Positions 8,091 to 15,646 of a DNA stretch of 33,539 nt are shown piece by piece. The notes below the pieces were generated by a model. The model saw nothing but the letters and a program-made list of their open reading frames with translations. It searched no databases and was not told the DNA's origin. The stretch comes from Flavobacteriales bacterium (GTDB taxonomy: Bacteria; Bacteroidota; Bacteroidia; Flavobacteriales; BACL11). Position numbers and translations under genes: made by a program. The stretch lies in NCBI GenBank assembly GCA_012960805.1, contig DUAO01000024.1, forward strand, positions 1 through 33,539, in the 5' to 3' direction. Each line of letters starts with the position of its first letter. The first letter of the stretch is position 1.

Positions 8091-9965
8091 ATGAAACAGA
8101 TTTTAGCACACATAATAATCCTAATTAGCTTTGCATATACCCTGCAAGGACAAACCGCTATGGATACCATTAATCTTCCAGAAGTAAAGCTAGAACAAAG
8201 CCGATTGCGTACCCATTCAATTGCTACACAAATGGAAATATTTACACCTGTCGAGCTAGGAAATTTTCCTTCACAAAACCTAGCAGATTTCTTATCCCTC
8301 AATTCTGCTTTATACTTCAGGCAATATGGGGCTTTAGCTACTCCATCTTTCAGAGGAACCTCCAGTTCGCACACCTTAGTACTATGGAATGGTATTCCGC
8401 TTAATTCGGTAGCTAATGGGCTAATGGATTTTTCCATCTTGCCTGTTAATATAGGGCATGAATTAGCGGTAGTTCATGGTGGTGATGGCTCTGTATTTGG
8501 TTCTGGTGCTATAGGAGGGAGTGTGCACTTTAATGCTATAAGTAATTTTAAGCCTAAAAAACAGATACAGTTTACTTCAGAAATAGGAAGTTTTGGCCTT
8601 AGGAGTAATACCTTTAGCTTGAAGCGTACTGAGGGTAAATTATCTATTCAGGCCTCTTTATTTTCCCTTAGCGATAATAATTCCTTTGAGTTTGTAAATA
8701 CTACTCAAATAGGGCATCCTTCAGTTATGAATGAATACGGAAAGATTGAAAGCAAACACCAGCAATTGGATTTGGGGTATCGATACGATAATTACAATCA
8801 ATTTGCCATTAATTACTGGGCTGAAGATAATAACAGGGAAGTGCCTCAAAATATGACTGTTCTTTTTTCAGATGCCAAACAGTATGATGTAAGCAAGCGT
8901 TTGTTATTTTCTTCCAAACATAGATTTGATCACAGTAGTTTGCAATTAAAACAAGCTTATCTAAAAGAAGATTTCCGCTATACTGAACTGCTGTGGGGTA
9001 TTGATAGCCATTACCTAACTGAAAGCCATATTACGGATGCAGACTTTAAATATTTTACAGGAAATTATTTATTTAATTTAGGAAGTGCTTATACCAACAA
9101 ATCAGTTACCAACACTAATTATTTGGGCACAAAACAGGATGAAAAACAATTAGCTCTCTTTTCTGCTATTCAGTATAAGTCAGAATTTTTTGTAGTCAAT
9201 ACAATATTAAGGAAAGAGTGGCAATCGGCTTTTGAAGTGCCTTACATTCCTACTTTGGGCTTTTCTGCCCAATTAAGCAAGCATCTTCAGTTCAGATTAA
9301 AATACAATAGAAATTTTCGCTCCCCTAGCTTTAACGATAGGTTTTGGGTAGATGCATGGTCTAATGGTAATCCTGATTTGAAACCAGAAAATGCTTGGAA
9401 TAAAGAGTTTGGGTTTGATGTAAATACTTCTTATTTTACCTGTAGTGCTACCGCTTATACTTTGACTATATCGGATATGATTTTATGGCAAGAAATGGAC
9501 AATGGTAATTGGATGCCAGATAATATAAAGCAAGTGTGGAGCAGGGGGGTAGAGACAAAATTGAAATTGACAATAAAAGATTTTAGCATAGTTGGGAATT
9601 ATGGGTTTACTAAATCAACTAATGAATTATCGAGTGACAGCCTAGACAACACAGCAGGGAAGCAATTGCGATATGTTCCACTTCACAAAGGAAACGTGAT
9701 GTTTATTATTGCTAAAGATGATTTTCAATTCAGTATAAACCAAAGCTATACAGGGGAAGTGATAACTACTCACGGAATTCAGGAAAATGAAACTTTACCT
9801 GCTTTTGTGTTGACAGATATTGGGCTTAGATGGAAATCAACTCACTCTTCTTTTTCCCTTCAAGGAAAAGTAAAAAACCTAATGGATAAAAGTTATCAGA
9901 CTTATCAGAACTATCCTAACCCAGGCAGAGAATTGCAATTAACAATAACTTATAGTATCAATTAA
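8091..9965 (+). CDS. btuB: TonB-dependent outer-membrane receptor, vitamin B12 (BtuB-like)
   Basis: The 624-aa protein has a signal peptide (~1-21, ending LQGQ), a plug domain (~40-150, with 'FPSQNLADFLSLNSALYF', 'PSFRGTSSSHTLVLWNGIPL' and 'VVHGGDGSVFGSGAIGGSV') and a 22-strand-type barrel (~150-624), which includes the typical 'RNFRSPSFNDRFW' and 'GNPDLKPENAWNKEFG' segments. This is the BtuB/FepA receptor fold that takes up scarce ligands through the outer membrane using TonB energy. The ligand assignment rests mainly on the cobalamin riboswitch directly upstream. At 624 aa it is close to E. coli BtuB and lacks the large N-terminal extension of SusC proteins. The ATG follows an AGGAGA ribosome binding site, unusual for this organism and probably part of the switch. 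Confidence 0.9.
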   Translation: MKQILAHIIILISFAYTLQGQTAMDTINLPEVKLEQSRLRTHSIATQMEIFTPVELGNFPSQNLADFLSLNSALYFRQYGALATPSFRGTSSSHTLVLWNGIPLNSVANGLMDFSILPVNIGHELAVVHGGDGSVFGSGAIGGSVHFNAISNFKPKKQIQFTSEIGSFGLRSNTFSLKRTEGKLSIQASLFSLSDNNSFEFVNTTQIGHPSVMNEYGKIESKHQQLDLGYRYDNYNQFAINYWAEDNNREVPQNMTVLFSDAKQYDVSKRLLFSSKHRFDHSSLQLKQAYLKEDFRYTELLWGIDSHYLTESHITDADFKYFTGNYLFNLGSAYTNKSVTNTNYLGTKQDEKQLALFSAIQYKSEFFVVNTILRKEWQSAFEVPYIPTLGFSAQLSKHLQFRLKYNRNFRSPSFNDRFWVDAWSNGNPDLKPENAWNKEFGFDVNTSYFTCSATAYTLTISDMILWQEMDNGNWMPDNIKQVWSRGVETKLKLTIKDFSIVGNYGFTKSTNELSSDSLDNTAGKQLRYVPLHKGNVMFIIAKDDFQFSINQSYTGEVITTHGIQENETLPAFVLTDIGLRWKSTHSSFSLQGKVKNLMDKSYQTYQNYPNPGRELQLTITYSIN

Positions 9966-10053
9966 AAAAATGCAAATAACCTTTTAAAACTGGCAATTAA
10001 GTTGAGCAAATAAGATTTTGATTTAATGAGAGAGGCGGTTGCTTCCCTTTTTT

Positions 10054-10061
10054 TATATTTG
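10054..10061 (+). promoter_or_regulatory. -7 promoter element before the lipoprotein gene
   Basis: TATATTTG is an exact TAnnTTTG match 14 nt before the ATG at 10076. It suggests that the lipoprotein and the gene after it can be transcribed apart from the riboswitch-controlled receptor. A run of seven T just upstream follows only a weak hairpin. Confidence 0.45.
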
Positions 10062-10075
10062 CTAAAATTTAAAAC

Positions 10076-11137
10076 ATGAAATTACTGAATTATTTATTAG
10101 TTGTTTTTCTCTTTGTTTCAGCTTGTAAAAAGGATACAAAAGAGGAAACACCTGTATTGCCTGCCGATTATGGTAGTGGCATGTATATAGTAACTGAAAA
10201 TGGCATTAGTTTTTATGATGGTGAGGTAGTTAAAAATCAAATTTATCAAAAGGTAAATGGACGCTCAATATTTAATGGAAAGAAAATAAAATTCAGAGGC
10301 ACTAAAGCGTATATTGTTACTGATAATCAAATTCTAACAGCTAACGTTAAAACGTTTGAAAATAAAGAAGAAATCAAGGGTTTTACTAATGCAGTTGATT
10401 TTGATTTTGTTAGTAATAATAGATTATTTGTGGTTGACCAAGCAGATGCTAAAATCAAGGTTGTTGACTTGCTTACTTTGGATATTACCTCTGATATTGA
10501 AACAGGCAATAATACACAGCCAGTTTTTATTGTTTCTAAATGGTGGCGCTCTATTGTTTTAAATGGTGGATTAGTTGCTGATTTTTTAAAAGACTCAACT
10601 ATTGTGGCTATTGATTACAGCGATAATTTAGTTCCTTTAGCTGATTTTAATGGCAGCGTCTATGTTGGAGACAACCCTAATTCAGCTGTATGGATTAATG
10701 ATTTAAAAATATTGTGCAAAGGTATTTATGATCCAAATAATTTATTAAATAATACTGAAGCTATTCTGGTAAGAGTTCATCCATGGAATATGGAAGTGGT
10801 ATGGGTTCAAACTCTTAGTAATATTTATAATGCTCAAAATCTTATTTCAGAGTCTTCTGATGCTAAGTATTTTTTTACAGCAGCTGATGGGGTTTATCAA
10901 ATGAATAATGATGGCTCTGGTATTTCTAAAAAAATAAATTTTACTTCTGATTTTATAGATATAAAAGTAGAAAGTTATGACTTGACAGATACTACATCTG
11001 CTTATGCTAATATGTTGTATGTAAATGATGCGATAAATAATCCAAATACTATTTATAAATACAATATTGCTACAAGTGTATTCTCTGACACCATAGTAGT
11101 TGATGGTAATGTAAGGGATATTGCTTTCTATGAATGA
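10076..11137 (+). CDS. Surface lipoprotein resembling BtuG/DUF5074 beta-propellers
   Basis: The 353-aa product has a lipoprotein signal peptide with the lipid-accepting Cys at residue 17 (LFVSAC, then KKD). The body is made of repeated beta segments such as 'GMYIVTENGISFYDGE', 'GTKAYIVTDN', 'NNRLFVVDQADAKIKVVDLLT' and 'NTIYKYNIAT', a propeller layout. The combination of an ENGISFYDGEV opening, an N-G stretch and YIVTD / KIKVVD blades resembles BtuG and DUF5074 proteins, cobalamin-binding surface lipoproteins that cap BtuB in Bacteroides. The position directly after a riboswitch-controlled BtuB gene agrees with that. Identification as BtuG is inference from pattern and context; a generic YncE-like propeller is the alternative. 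It overlaps the next gene by 4 nt. Confidence 0.6.
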   Translation: MKLLNYLLVVFLFVSACKKDTKEETPVLPADYGSGMYIVTENGISFYDGEVVKNQIYQKVNGRSIFNGKKIKFRGTKAYIVTDNQILTANVKTFENKEEIKGFTNAVDFDFVSNNRLFVVDQADAKIKVVDLLTLDITSDIETGNNTQPVFIVSKWWRSIVLNGGLVADFLKDSTIVAIDYSDNLVPLADFNGSVYVGDNPNSAVWINDLKILCKGIYDPNNLLNNTEAILVRVHPWNMEVVWVQTLSNIYNAQNLISESSDAKYFFTAADGVYQMNNDGSGISKKINFTSDFIDIKVESYDLTDTTSAYANMLYVNDAINNPNTIYKYNIATSVFSDTIVVDGNVRDIAFYE

Positions 11138-11751
11138 ATCATAAACTAGTAAAATCGTTAAGAAGAGTTTATCTTATTTTCTGTATTCTTCTTGGAATCT
11201 TAACTCCCATGTATTGTTGGTATTTGAATCCTGGATTTAATCCAATGGAAAAACCACTTTCTCATTTTGGAATACAAGAACCAACTTGGCTACTATGGAA
11301 TTCAGCCTTGGTTTTTTTGGCTATTGGGCTTTTTTTGAATGCATATACCTCATTAAGATATTATTTTAAAAAGAGGAGGTTTCGTTATCCTTTAAAAGTA
11401 CTTCTGCTTGTTTCTTCATTCTCATTATTTTTTACGGCAACTATCCCTATGAGTTATGAAATTTTCCATAAGATTCCAGCATTTCTTTTTTTCTTCTCTT
11501 ATAATTTATTTGTTTTTTTATTTGGTTTGTTTCGATCTTTAAAATATTTAAGAACAGGAGTTTTTTCAATGTTTATAGGGCTTTCAATGTTATGTTCCCT
11601 ATTGTTATTGTTGCCATTCAAATCATATGGAGTATTCGAAATTGTTTATTTTTCTTTAATACTTATTTGGAATATCCATTTCTTGTATAACAGAATGAAA
11701 GAGGAGGGAGGCAAAAGCGACCAAAAAGGATTCTTAAAGTTCTTTCAATAA
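11134..11751 (+). CDS. Six-helix membrane protein, DUF998-like, coupled to the B12 lipoprotein gene
   Basis: The start overlaps the previous stop codon as ATGA, so translation is probably coupled. The 205-aa product has six hydrophobic segments (about 12-30, 52-72, 87-105, 112-134, 142-160, 166-186) and a basic C-terminal tail. A conserved-looking loop reads NPMEKPLSHFGI (36-47), followed by WNSALVFLAIGLFLNA, which resembles DUF998-type proteins; that family link is tentative. The context suggests a part in cobalamin handling, perhaps at the inner membrane, but no transport motif is present. The last 18 nt overlap the convergent M42 peptidase gene. Confidence 0.6.
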   Translation: MNHKLVKSLRRVYLIFCILLGILTPMYCWYLNPGFNPMEKPLSHFGIQEPTWLLWNSALVFLAIGLFLNAYTSLRYYFKKRRFRYPLKVLLLVSSFSLFFTATIPMSYEIFHKIPAFLFFFSYNLFVFLFGLFRSLKYLRTGVFSMFIGLSMLCSLLLLLPFKSYGVFEIVYFSLILIWNIHFLYNRMKEEGGKSDQKGFLKFFQ

Positions 11752-12642
11752 AACTTTATACAAATCCACCATGGATTGTATATCCGCTTTGTGTACTTTT
11801 TCATCAGGAGAATGTACATTGTCTTCAGGAGCACCAACAAAACACCAATCCCAAGGATAGTTACTTTTTTGTAAATCGTTTCCATCACTACCACCTGCAT
11901 TTTCAACCTCTAATTGAAAGGGGATATTACTTTGTTTAGCAATTTCTACAATTCTATTCACATAGGATTTTCTAGGAATTCCACTATCTCTTAATGAAAT
12001 AGCACATCCTTTGCCATGTTGCACTCCTTCAGTTACCCAAGTAATATCTGAAATAAGAGCTTGGCTAACACTATATTTTTCTTGTATAAATTTTCCTAAA
12101 TAACCTACAGACCCTCCTCCGTGTTCTTCCCAAGATGAGAATACTATAATTCCATTTTCTAGAGTTTTTGCTACTTCTAATGCATTCCAAACACCTAGTC
12201 GGTTATCCATATAACAGCTTTGTATAAAATGCTTTGTATCTCTGAAATTTACTTTAAAGGTCAGTGAAGTCCCTCTATCAATTTCTCTATCGAAATCAAT
12301 AAACAGTTCTTTTTCTTTTTTTATAATTTTTCCTTCAATCTTTCCTTTGCTATCTTCTCCGACCAATTCTATTCCTTCTGTAGTAACAGGCTCTCCAATT
12401 TTTACAATTTCATTATTATATTTTACAGTAAAACCAATAGAGTCAAGATGTGAAAATATAGCAGTTGTAGGAGTCCCAAAAACCATGATAATATTATCTT
12501 GAAATCCTTTTCCATAATGCAAAGTAGGTTGAACTTTCCAATCTTTCTGATTTTTGTTTATGTAGTTTAGTAAAAATTTAGTAATAGCAAATTCTTCCCC
12601 TGAAGGAGCATGAATTTCACACATTTGTTGTAATAATTTCAT
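11734..12642 (-). CDS. M42 family metallo-aminopeptidase
   Basis: M42 enzymes are two-metal aminopeptidases, usually large self-compartmentalised complexes that trim peptides in the cytoplasm. The expected ligands are all visible in this 302-aa protein: H65 and D67 (FSHLDSIGF), D146 (CYMDNRLG), the E172-E173 pair (SSWEEHGGGSVG), D199 (ISDITW) and H277 (VHSPDEKVH). It is shorter than the common 330-360 aa because the inserted dimerisation domain (~75-135) is small. The ATG directly follows the stop codon of the yigZ-like gene with no gap, making it the last gene of a minus-strand set starting at 15612. Substrate preference cannot be predicted. Confidence 0.85.
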   Translation of the reverse strand: MKLLQQMCEIHAPSGEEFAITKFLLNYINKNQKDWKVQPTLHYGKGFQDNIIMVFGTPTTAIFSHLDSIGFTVKYNNEIVKIGEPVTTEGIELVGEDSKGKIEGKIIKKEKELFIDFDREIDRGTSLTFKVNFRDTKHFIQSCYMDNRLGVWNALEVAKTLENGIIVFSSWEEHGGGSVGYLGKFIQEKYSVSQALISDITWVTEGVQHGKGCAISLRDSGIPRKSYVNRIVEIAKQSNIPFQLEVENAGGSDGNDLQKSNYPWDWCFVGAPEDNVHSPDEKVHKADIQSMVDLYKVLLKEL

Positions 12643-13254
12643 TTATATTGTTTTAATATATTTTATACTTAATTCATGATTTTTCTTAAAAGTATCTACA
12701 ATGGAATCCGCTTTACTTTTTTGAGCTGCAAATATAAGCTTACAATCTATTTGAAAGTCAGTAATTATCACTTCTAAATCAAATTCTTTTACCAATTGCA
12801 TCACAGCATTCATTTGAGGATATTTAAAACTTACCTCATGGTGTTCTTTTATGGTTTTTGTAAGGATTTCCGCATCAGATATTGTAATAGCTGCTGCTGT
12901 TTTATAAGAACGGATTAAACCAGGAACACCTAGCTTTACTCCTCCAAAATAACGAACTACAATAATTAGGATGTTGGTGAGGTCATTCGACTGTATTTGT
13001 CCTAAAATAGGTTTTCCTGCAGTAGAAGAGGGCTCTCCATCATCATTAGCTCTCCAAGATGATTTGTCTGCATGCAGAACATAAGCATAGCAATGGTGCC
13101 TAGCAGAATGTTCTAGTTTTTTTACTTCTTCCAATCTCTCTTTTACTTCCTGTTCAGAGTATACAGGGTAGGAGTATGCTATAAATTTACTACCTTTCTC
13201 TTTGTAAATTCCTGTTGTATGGTTTTTAACCTCTTTGTACGTATCATCAAACAT
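12643..13254 (-). CDS. YigZ/IMPACT family protein (UPF0029)
   Basis: The proposed start is the ATG at 13254, giving 203 aa (MFDDTYKEV...). A longer frame reaches 13305 but adds 17 hydrophobic residues not typical of the family, and the ATG at 13254 shares one base with the upstream stop (TAATG). The N-terminal UPF0029 domain is clear: 'HSARHHCYAYVL', 'DDGEPSSTAGKPILGQI' and 'VVRYFGGVKLGVPGLIRSYKTAA'. A C-terminal DUF1949-like part (~135-203) follows. Members include E. coli YigZ and eukaryotic IMPACT, a regulator of Gcn2; the bacterial role is unsettled, perhaps linked to translation. It is the third gene of the ribD set. Confidence 0.9.
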   Translation of the reverse strand: MFDDTYKEVKNHTTGIYKEKGSKFIAYSYPVYSEQEVKERLEEVKKLEHSARHHCYAYVLHADKSSWRANDDGEPSSTAGKPILGQIQSNDLTNILIIVVRYFGGVKLGVPGLIRSYKTAAAITISDAEILTKTIKEHHEVSFKYPQMNAVMQLVKEFDLEVIITDFQIDCKLIFAAQKSKADSIVDTFKKNHELSIKYIKTI

Positions 13255-14126
13255 TAAAGTGAGAAGATATAAATTGCACAAATAGAAAGTAAAATTCCAA
13301 TCCAATTATTTCTACTGAGTTTCTCCCTAAAAATGAGCATTCCAATAAAACTTGAACTTATAATAACGCCCATGCTTACTAGTGGAAAAACTATTGAGCT
13401 ATTTAGGTTGGGATCACTCAGGGCTCTTAAAAAGAATAGCAGAGAGAAGAAGTTGGGAATACCAAAAATAACTCCCCAGAAGATGCTTTTTAATTTCAAA
13501 GGCTTTCTTCCTTTAAATGATTTCCCTAATAGAATTAGAATTCCACTAATACTAGCAATAATAAATAATATCATAAAGAACAAATAGCTTTCTTTTTTTA
13601 ACACTTCCTTAAAACTTTGAGCAAAATCATTAAAGATTGCATCTGAGATTCCTTGACCTACAAAAACTAAAATAATTAACCATAAATATTTCTTATCAAA
13701 ACTTAGTTTTCCTGCTTTGGTAGAGGATAAATAAATGCCTGCAAGTGCTAAAAAAAATGCAATTCCTTTTAATTCATTAAAAGTGTTATCTTCAGGATAT
13801 AAAATAAGTGCTGTACACACAGGAATAATTAATGACATTTTATTTGCTACTGTAGTAACCGCTATTCCTACTTTTTGTGTTCCGAATGCGTAAAAGTTAA
13901 ATACAATTATAAATAATGTTCCTATAATCATTGCATGATATAGCCATTCAGAATTTAATACATGATTTAATGAAAAATCTTGCTCTAAAAAGAAATAAGA
14001 ACATCCTGCTGCGGTTAAGTAATTTACAATTAAAGCTTGCAAATTATCTACTTTGTATTTTTCGAACATTTTAAATACAATAATTAAAACATTGAATAGA
14101 AGTATGGTATAGATGATATTAGTCAT
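13254..14126 (-). CDS. EamA/DMT-family transporter
   Basis: The 290-aa protein is almost wholly made of about ten hydrophobic helices in two halves, the arrangement of drug/metabolite transporters with two EamA repeats. Typical segments are 'AFGTQKVGIAVTTVANKMSLIIPV' near the end of the first repeat and 'SSIVFPLVSMGVIISSSFIGMLIFREKLSRNNWIGILL' near the end of the second (shown split; the FREKLS-N-IGI pattern is a family hallmark). Family members export amino acids, nucleosides or other metabolites; the substrate here is unknown. Only 7 nt separate it from the ribD-ASCH gene upstream, and it overlaps the next gene by one base, so it belongs to that operon. A link to flavin or its precursors would be speculation. 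Confidence 0.85.
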   Translation of the reverse strand: MTNIIYTILLFNVLIIVFKMFEKYKVDNLQALIVNYLTAAGCSYFFLEQDFSLNHVLNSEWLYHAMIIGTLFIIVFNFYAFGTQKVGIAVTTVANKMSLIIPVCTALILYPEDNTFNELKGIAFFLALAGIYLSSTKAGKLSFDKKYLWLIILVFVGQGISDAIFNDFAQSFKEVLKKESYLFFMILFIIASISGILILLGKSFKGRKPLKLKSIFWGVIFGIPNFFSLLFFLRALSDPNLNSSIVFPLVSMGVIISSSFIGMLIFREKLSRNNWIGILLSICAIYIFSL

Positions 14127-14133
14127 AGTGATT

Positions 14134-15612
14134 TTAAGACCAAATTATTTTAAAATATTCACATACAATTATCATGTTTTCGCTTGGTTTTTTTCCATGT
14201 TTTCGCATCTCTCTACTGAAAAAATCCCAATGAACTTTCTTCCAATAAGTAAGAGATTTATCTCCTTCTCCTTCAGTTCTTGCAAATTCAGGTGTAATCT
14301 GATTAAAAGAAACTTGCTGGGTATTGGTAGTTTCTGCAATTGCTTTGGCTTTCCCGTTCCAATTAGTTACAATAAATAAATCCCCTTTTTTTGGTAGGCT
14401 TCTATTATATTTTTTGTAGGACCATAATGAACCTGCAGTAGCTTGTTTTATTCCTTTTAAAACTAATTCTGAACATTCATCAGCATCCTTTTTGTTATCG
14501 CAAAAGAAGAATGATTCTGGAACACCCTTCTTCTCATATATCTGGTTTTTAGCTGTAAATTCTTCCCACATTCTTTCTGATGAAGAAAGAAACTTATAAT
14601 AAGTGAGTTTATCTCCTCCAACTTCTGTTTCTTCCATAGTTTTCCCTGTAATAATTGGAGCCTTTAAACCCTCTATTAGCTCTTTATTGGTGGTAAATAT
14701 TCTAGCTTCATCCCATAGTTTTACATCAATAAAGGATTGTAAAGTGTTGCTTCCTCCCTCAATGATTATAGATTGAATGTTTTGTTTATGTAATTCTTGT
14801 AAAATATTTTTAATCAAATTATTAAAGTTAATTTTAATAAAGTAATTATTACTAATTTCTTGTGTTTTTAGGGTATTAAAAATAATGGTTTTTGCATCAC
14901 TATCAAATAAATTTAAATCAGTAGAAAGTTTCAAATCCTTATCGATCACAATTCGGATCGGATTTTCCCCCTGCACTTCTCTTACTGTAAGGTAAGGGTT
15001 ATCTTTTTCAGTAGTAATTCTACCTACCAAAATAGCATCTTCTTCCGCTCTCCATTTATGTACTAATTTCTTGGATTTGCTAGAAGTCATCCAAAAGGGC
15101 TCTTTCTGATTATTTGGAGCAATAAAGCCATCTTTGCTTTCTGCCCATTTTAAGATAACATAAGGCCTATTTTTCTCATGAAAAGTAAAGAATATTTTAT
15201 TAAGGCCTCTACTTTCTTTTTCCATAATTCCAATTTTTACATCAATTCCAGCATTCCTCATCTTTTTAATTCCTGCACCAGAAACTTCAGAAAAAGAATC
15301 GATACACCCAATTACTACTTTTGGTACTTTATGTTCTATTATAAGGTTAGAGCAGGGAGGAGTTTTACCAAAATGAGCACAAGGTTCCAAATTCACATAA
15401 AGTGTAGATTTATTGAGTAAATTTTTATCGGTTACACTATTGATTGCATTTACTTCTGCATGTGCTTCTCCATATTTTTGATGAAACCCTTCTCCAATAA
15501 TTTCACCATCATAAACAATTACACAACCTACCATAGGGTTGGGAGATACTAATCCTATTCCTTTTTGACCTAGTGTCAAACATCTTTTCATAAAAAACTC
15601 CTGATTTTGCAT
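14134..15612 (-). CDS. ribD: RibD bifunctional deaminase/reductase fused to a C-terminal ASCH domain
   Basis: Residues 1-342 are a complete riboflavin-synthesis RibD. The deaminase has the zinc site H51-A-E and C78/C87 in PCAHFGKTPPC. The reductase has 'KWAESKDGFIA' (155-164), 'KWRAEEDAILVGRITTEKDNP' and EGGS (285-288). It catalyses the second and third steps from GTP to riboflavin. RibD proteins usually end here, at about 345-360 aa. This frame continues, without stop or shift, into residues 348-492, which look like a whole ASCH-domain protein: MWEEF start, 'FCDNKKDADEC', LKGIKQATAG (GxKxxT motif), 'GDLFIVTNWNGKAKAI' and 'EGEGDKSLTYWKKVHWDFF'. The junction falls at nt 14571, where an ATG codon begins the ASCH part, so two once-separate genes may have joined. 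ASCH domains include nucleoside amidohydrolases and predicted RNA-binding proteins. Confidence 0.9.
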   Translation of the reverse strand: MQNQEFFMKRCLTLGQKGIGLVSPNPMVGCVIVYDGEIIGEGFHQKYGEAHAEVNAINSVTDKNLLNKSTLYVNLEPCAHFGKTPPCSNLIIEHKVPKVVIGCIDSFSEVSGAGIKKMRNAGIDVKIGIMEKESRGLNKIFFTFHEKNRPYVILKWAESKDGFIAPNNQKEPFWMTSSKSKKLVHKWRAEEDAILVGRITTEKDNPYLTVREVQGENPIRIVIDKDLKLSTDLNLFDSDAKTIIFNTLKTQEISNNYFIKINFNNLIKNILQELHKQNIQSIIIEGGSNTLQSFIDVKLWDEARIFTTNKELIEGLKAPIITGKTMEETEVGGDKLTYYKFLSSSERMWEEFTAKNQIYEKKGVPESFFFCDNKKDADECSELVLKGIKQATAGSLWSYKKYNRSLPKKGDLFIVTNWNGKAKAIAETTNTQQVSFNQITPEFARTEGEGDKSLTYWKKVHWDFFSREMRKHGKKPSENMIIVCEYFKIIWS

Positions 15613-15616
15613 GCCT

Positions 15617-15624
15617 CAAAAATA
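15617..15624 (-). promoter_or_regulatory. -7 promoter element of the ribD-ASCH operon
   Basis: On the minus strand this reads TATTTTTG, an exact TAnnTTTG match, then AGGC and the ATG at 15612. The mRNA would start at or near the start codon. Confidence 0.5.
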
Positions 15625-15634
15625 GCAAAAGGAA

Positions 15635-15642
15635 TACATTTG
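15635..15642 (+). promoter_or_regulatory. -7 promoter element of prmC
   Basis: TACATTTG is an exact TAnnTTTG match, followed by TAGC and the ATG at 15647. A possible -33 TTTG lies at 15606-15609, 25 nt upstream, inside the ribD start region; that spacing is slightly long. Confidence 0.5.
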
Positions 15643-15646
15643 TAGC

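Noticed and set aside
7898-8437. 179-codon open frame on the minus strand across the riboswitch and the start of btuB
   Set aside because: It is antisense to the conserved aptamer blocks and the BtuB signal peptide and plug, shows no family resemblance, and has low-complexity composition for a protein.
10031-10054. Terminator between btuB and the lipoprotein gene
   Set aside because: A run of seven T is present, but the stem before it is only about four pairs with a wobble.
13254-13305. Longer start for the YigZ-like protein
   Set aside because: It adds 17 hydrophobic residues absent from the family and lies inside the EamA gene. The ATG at 13254 overlaps the upstream stop as TAATG.
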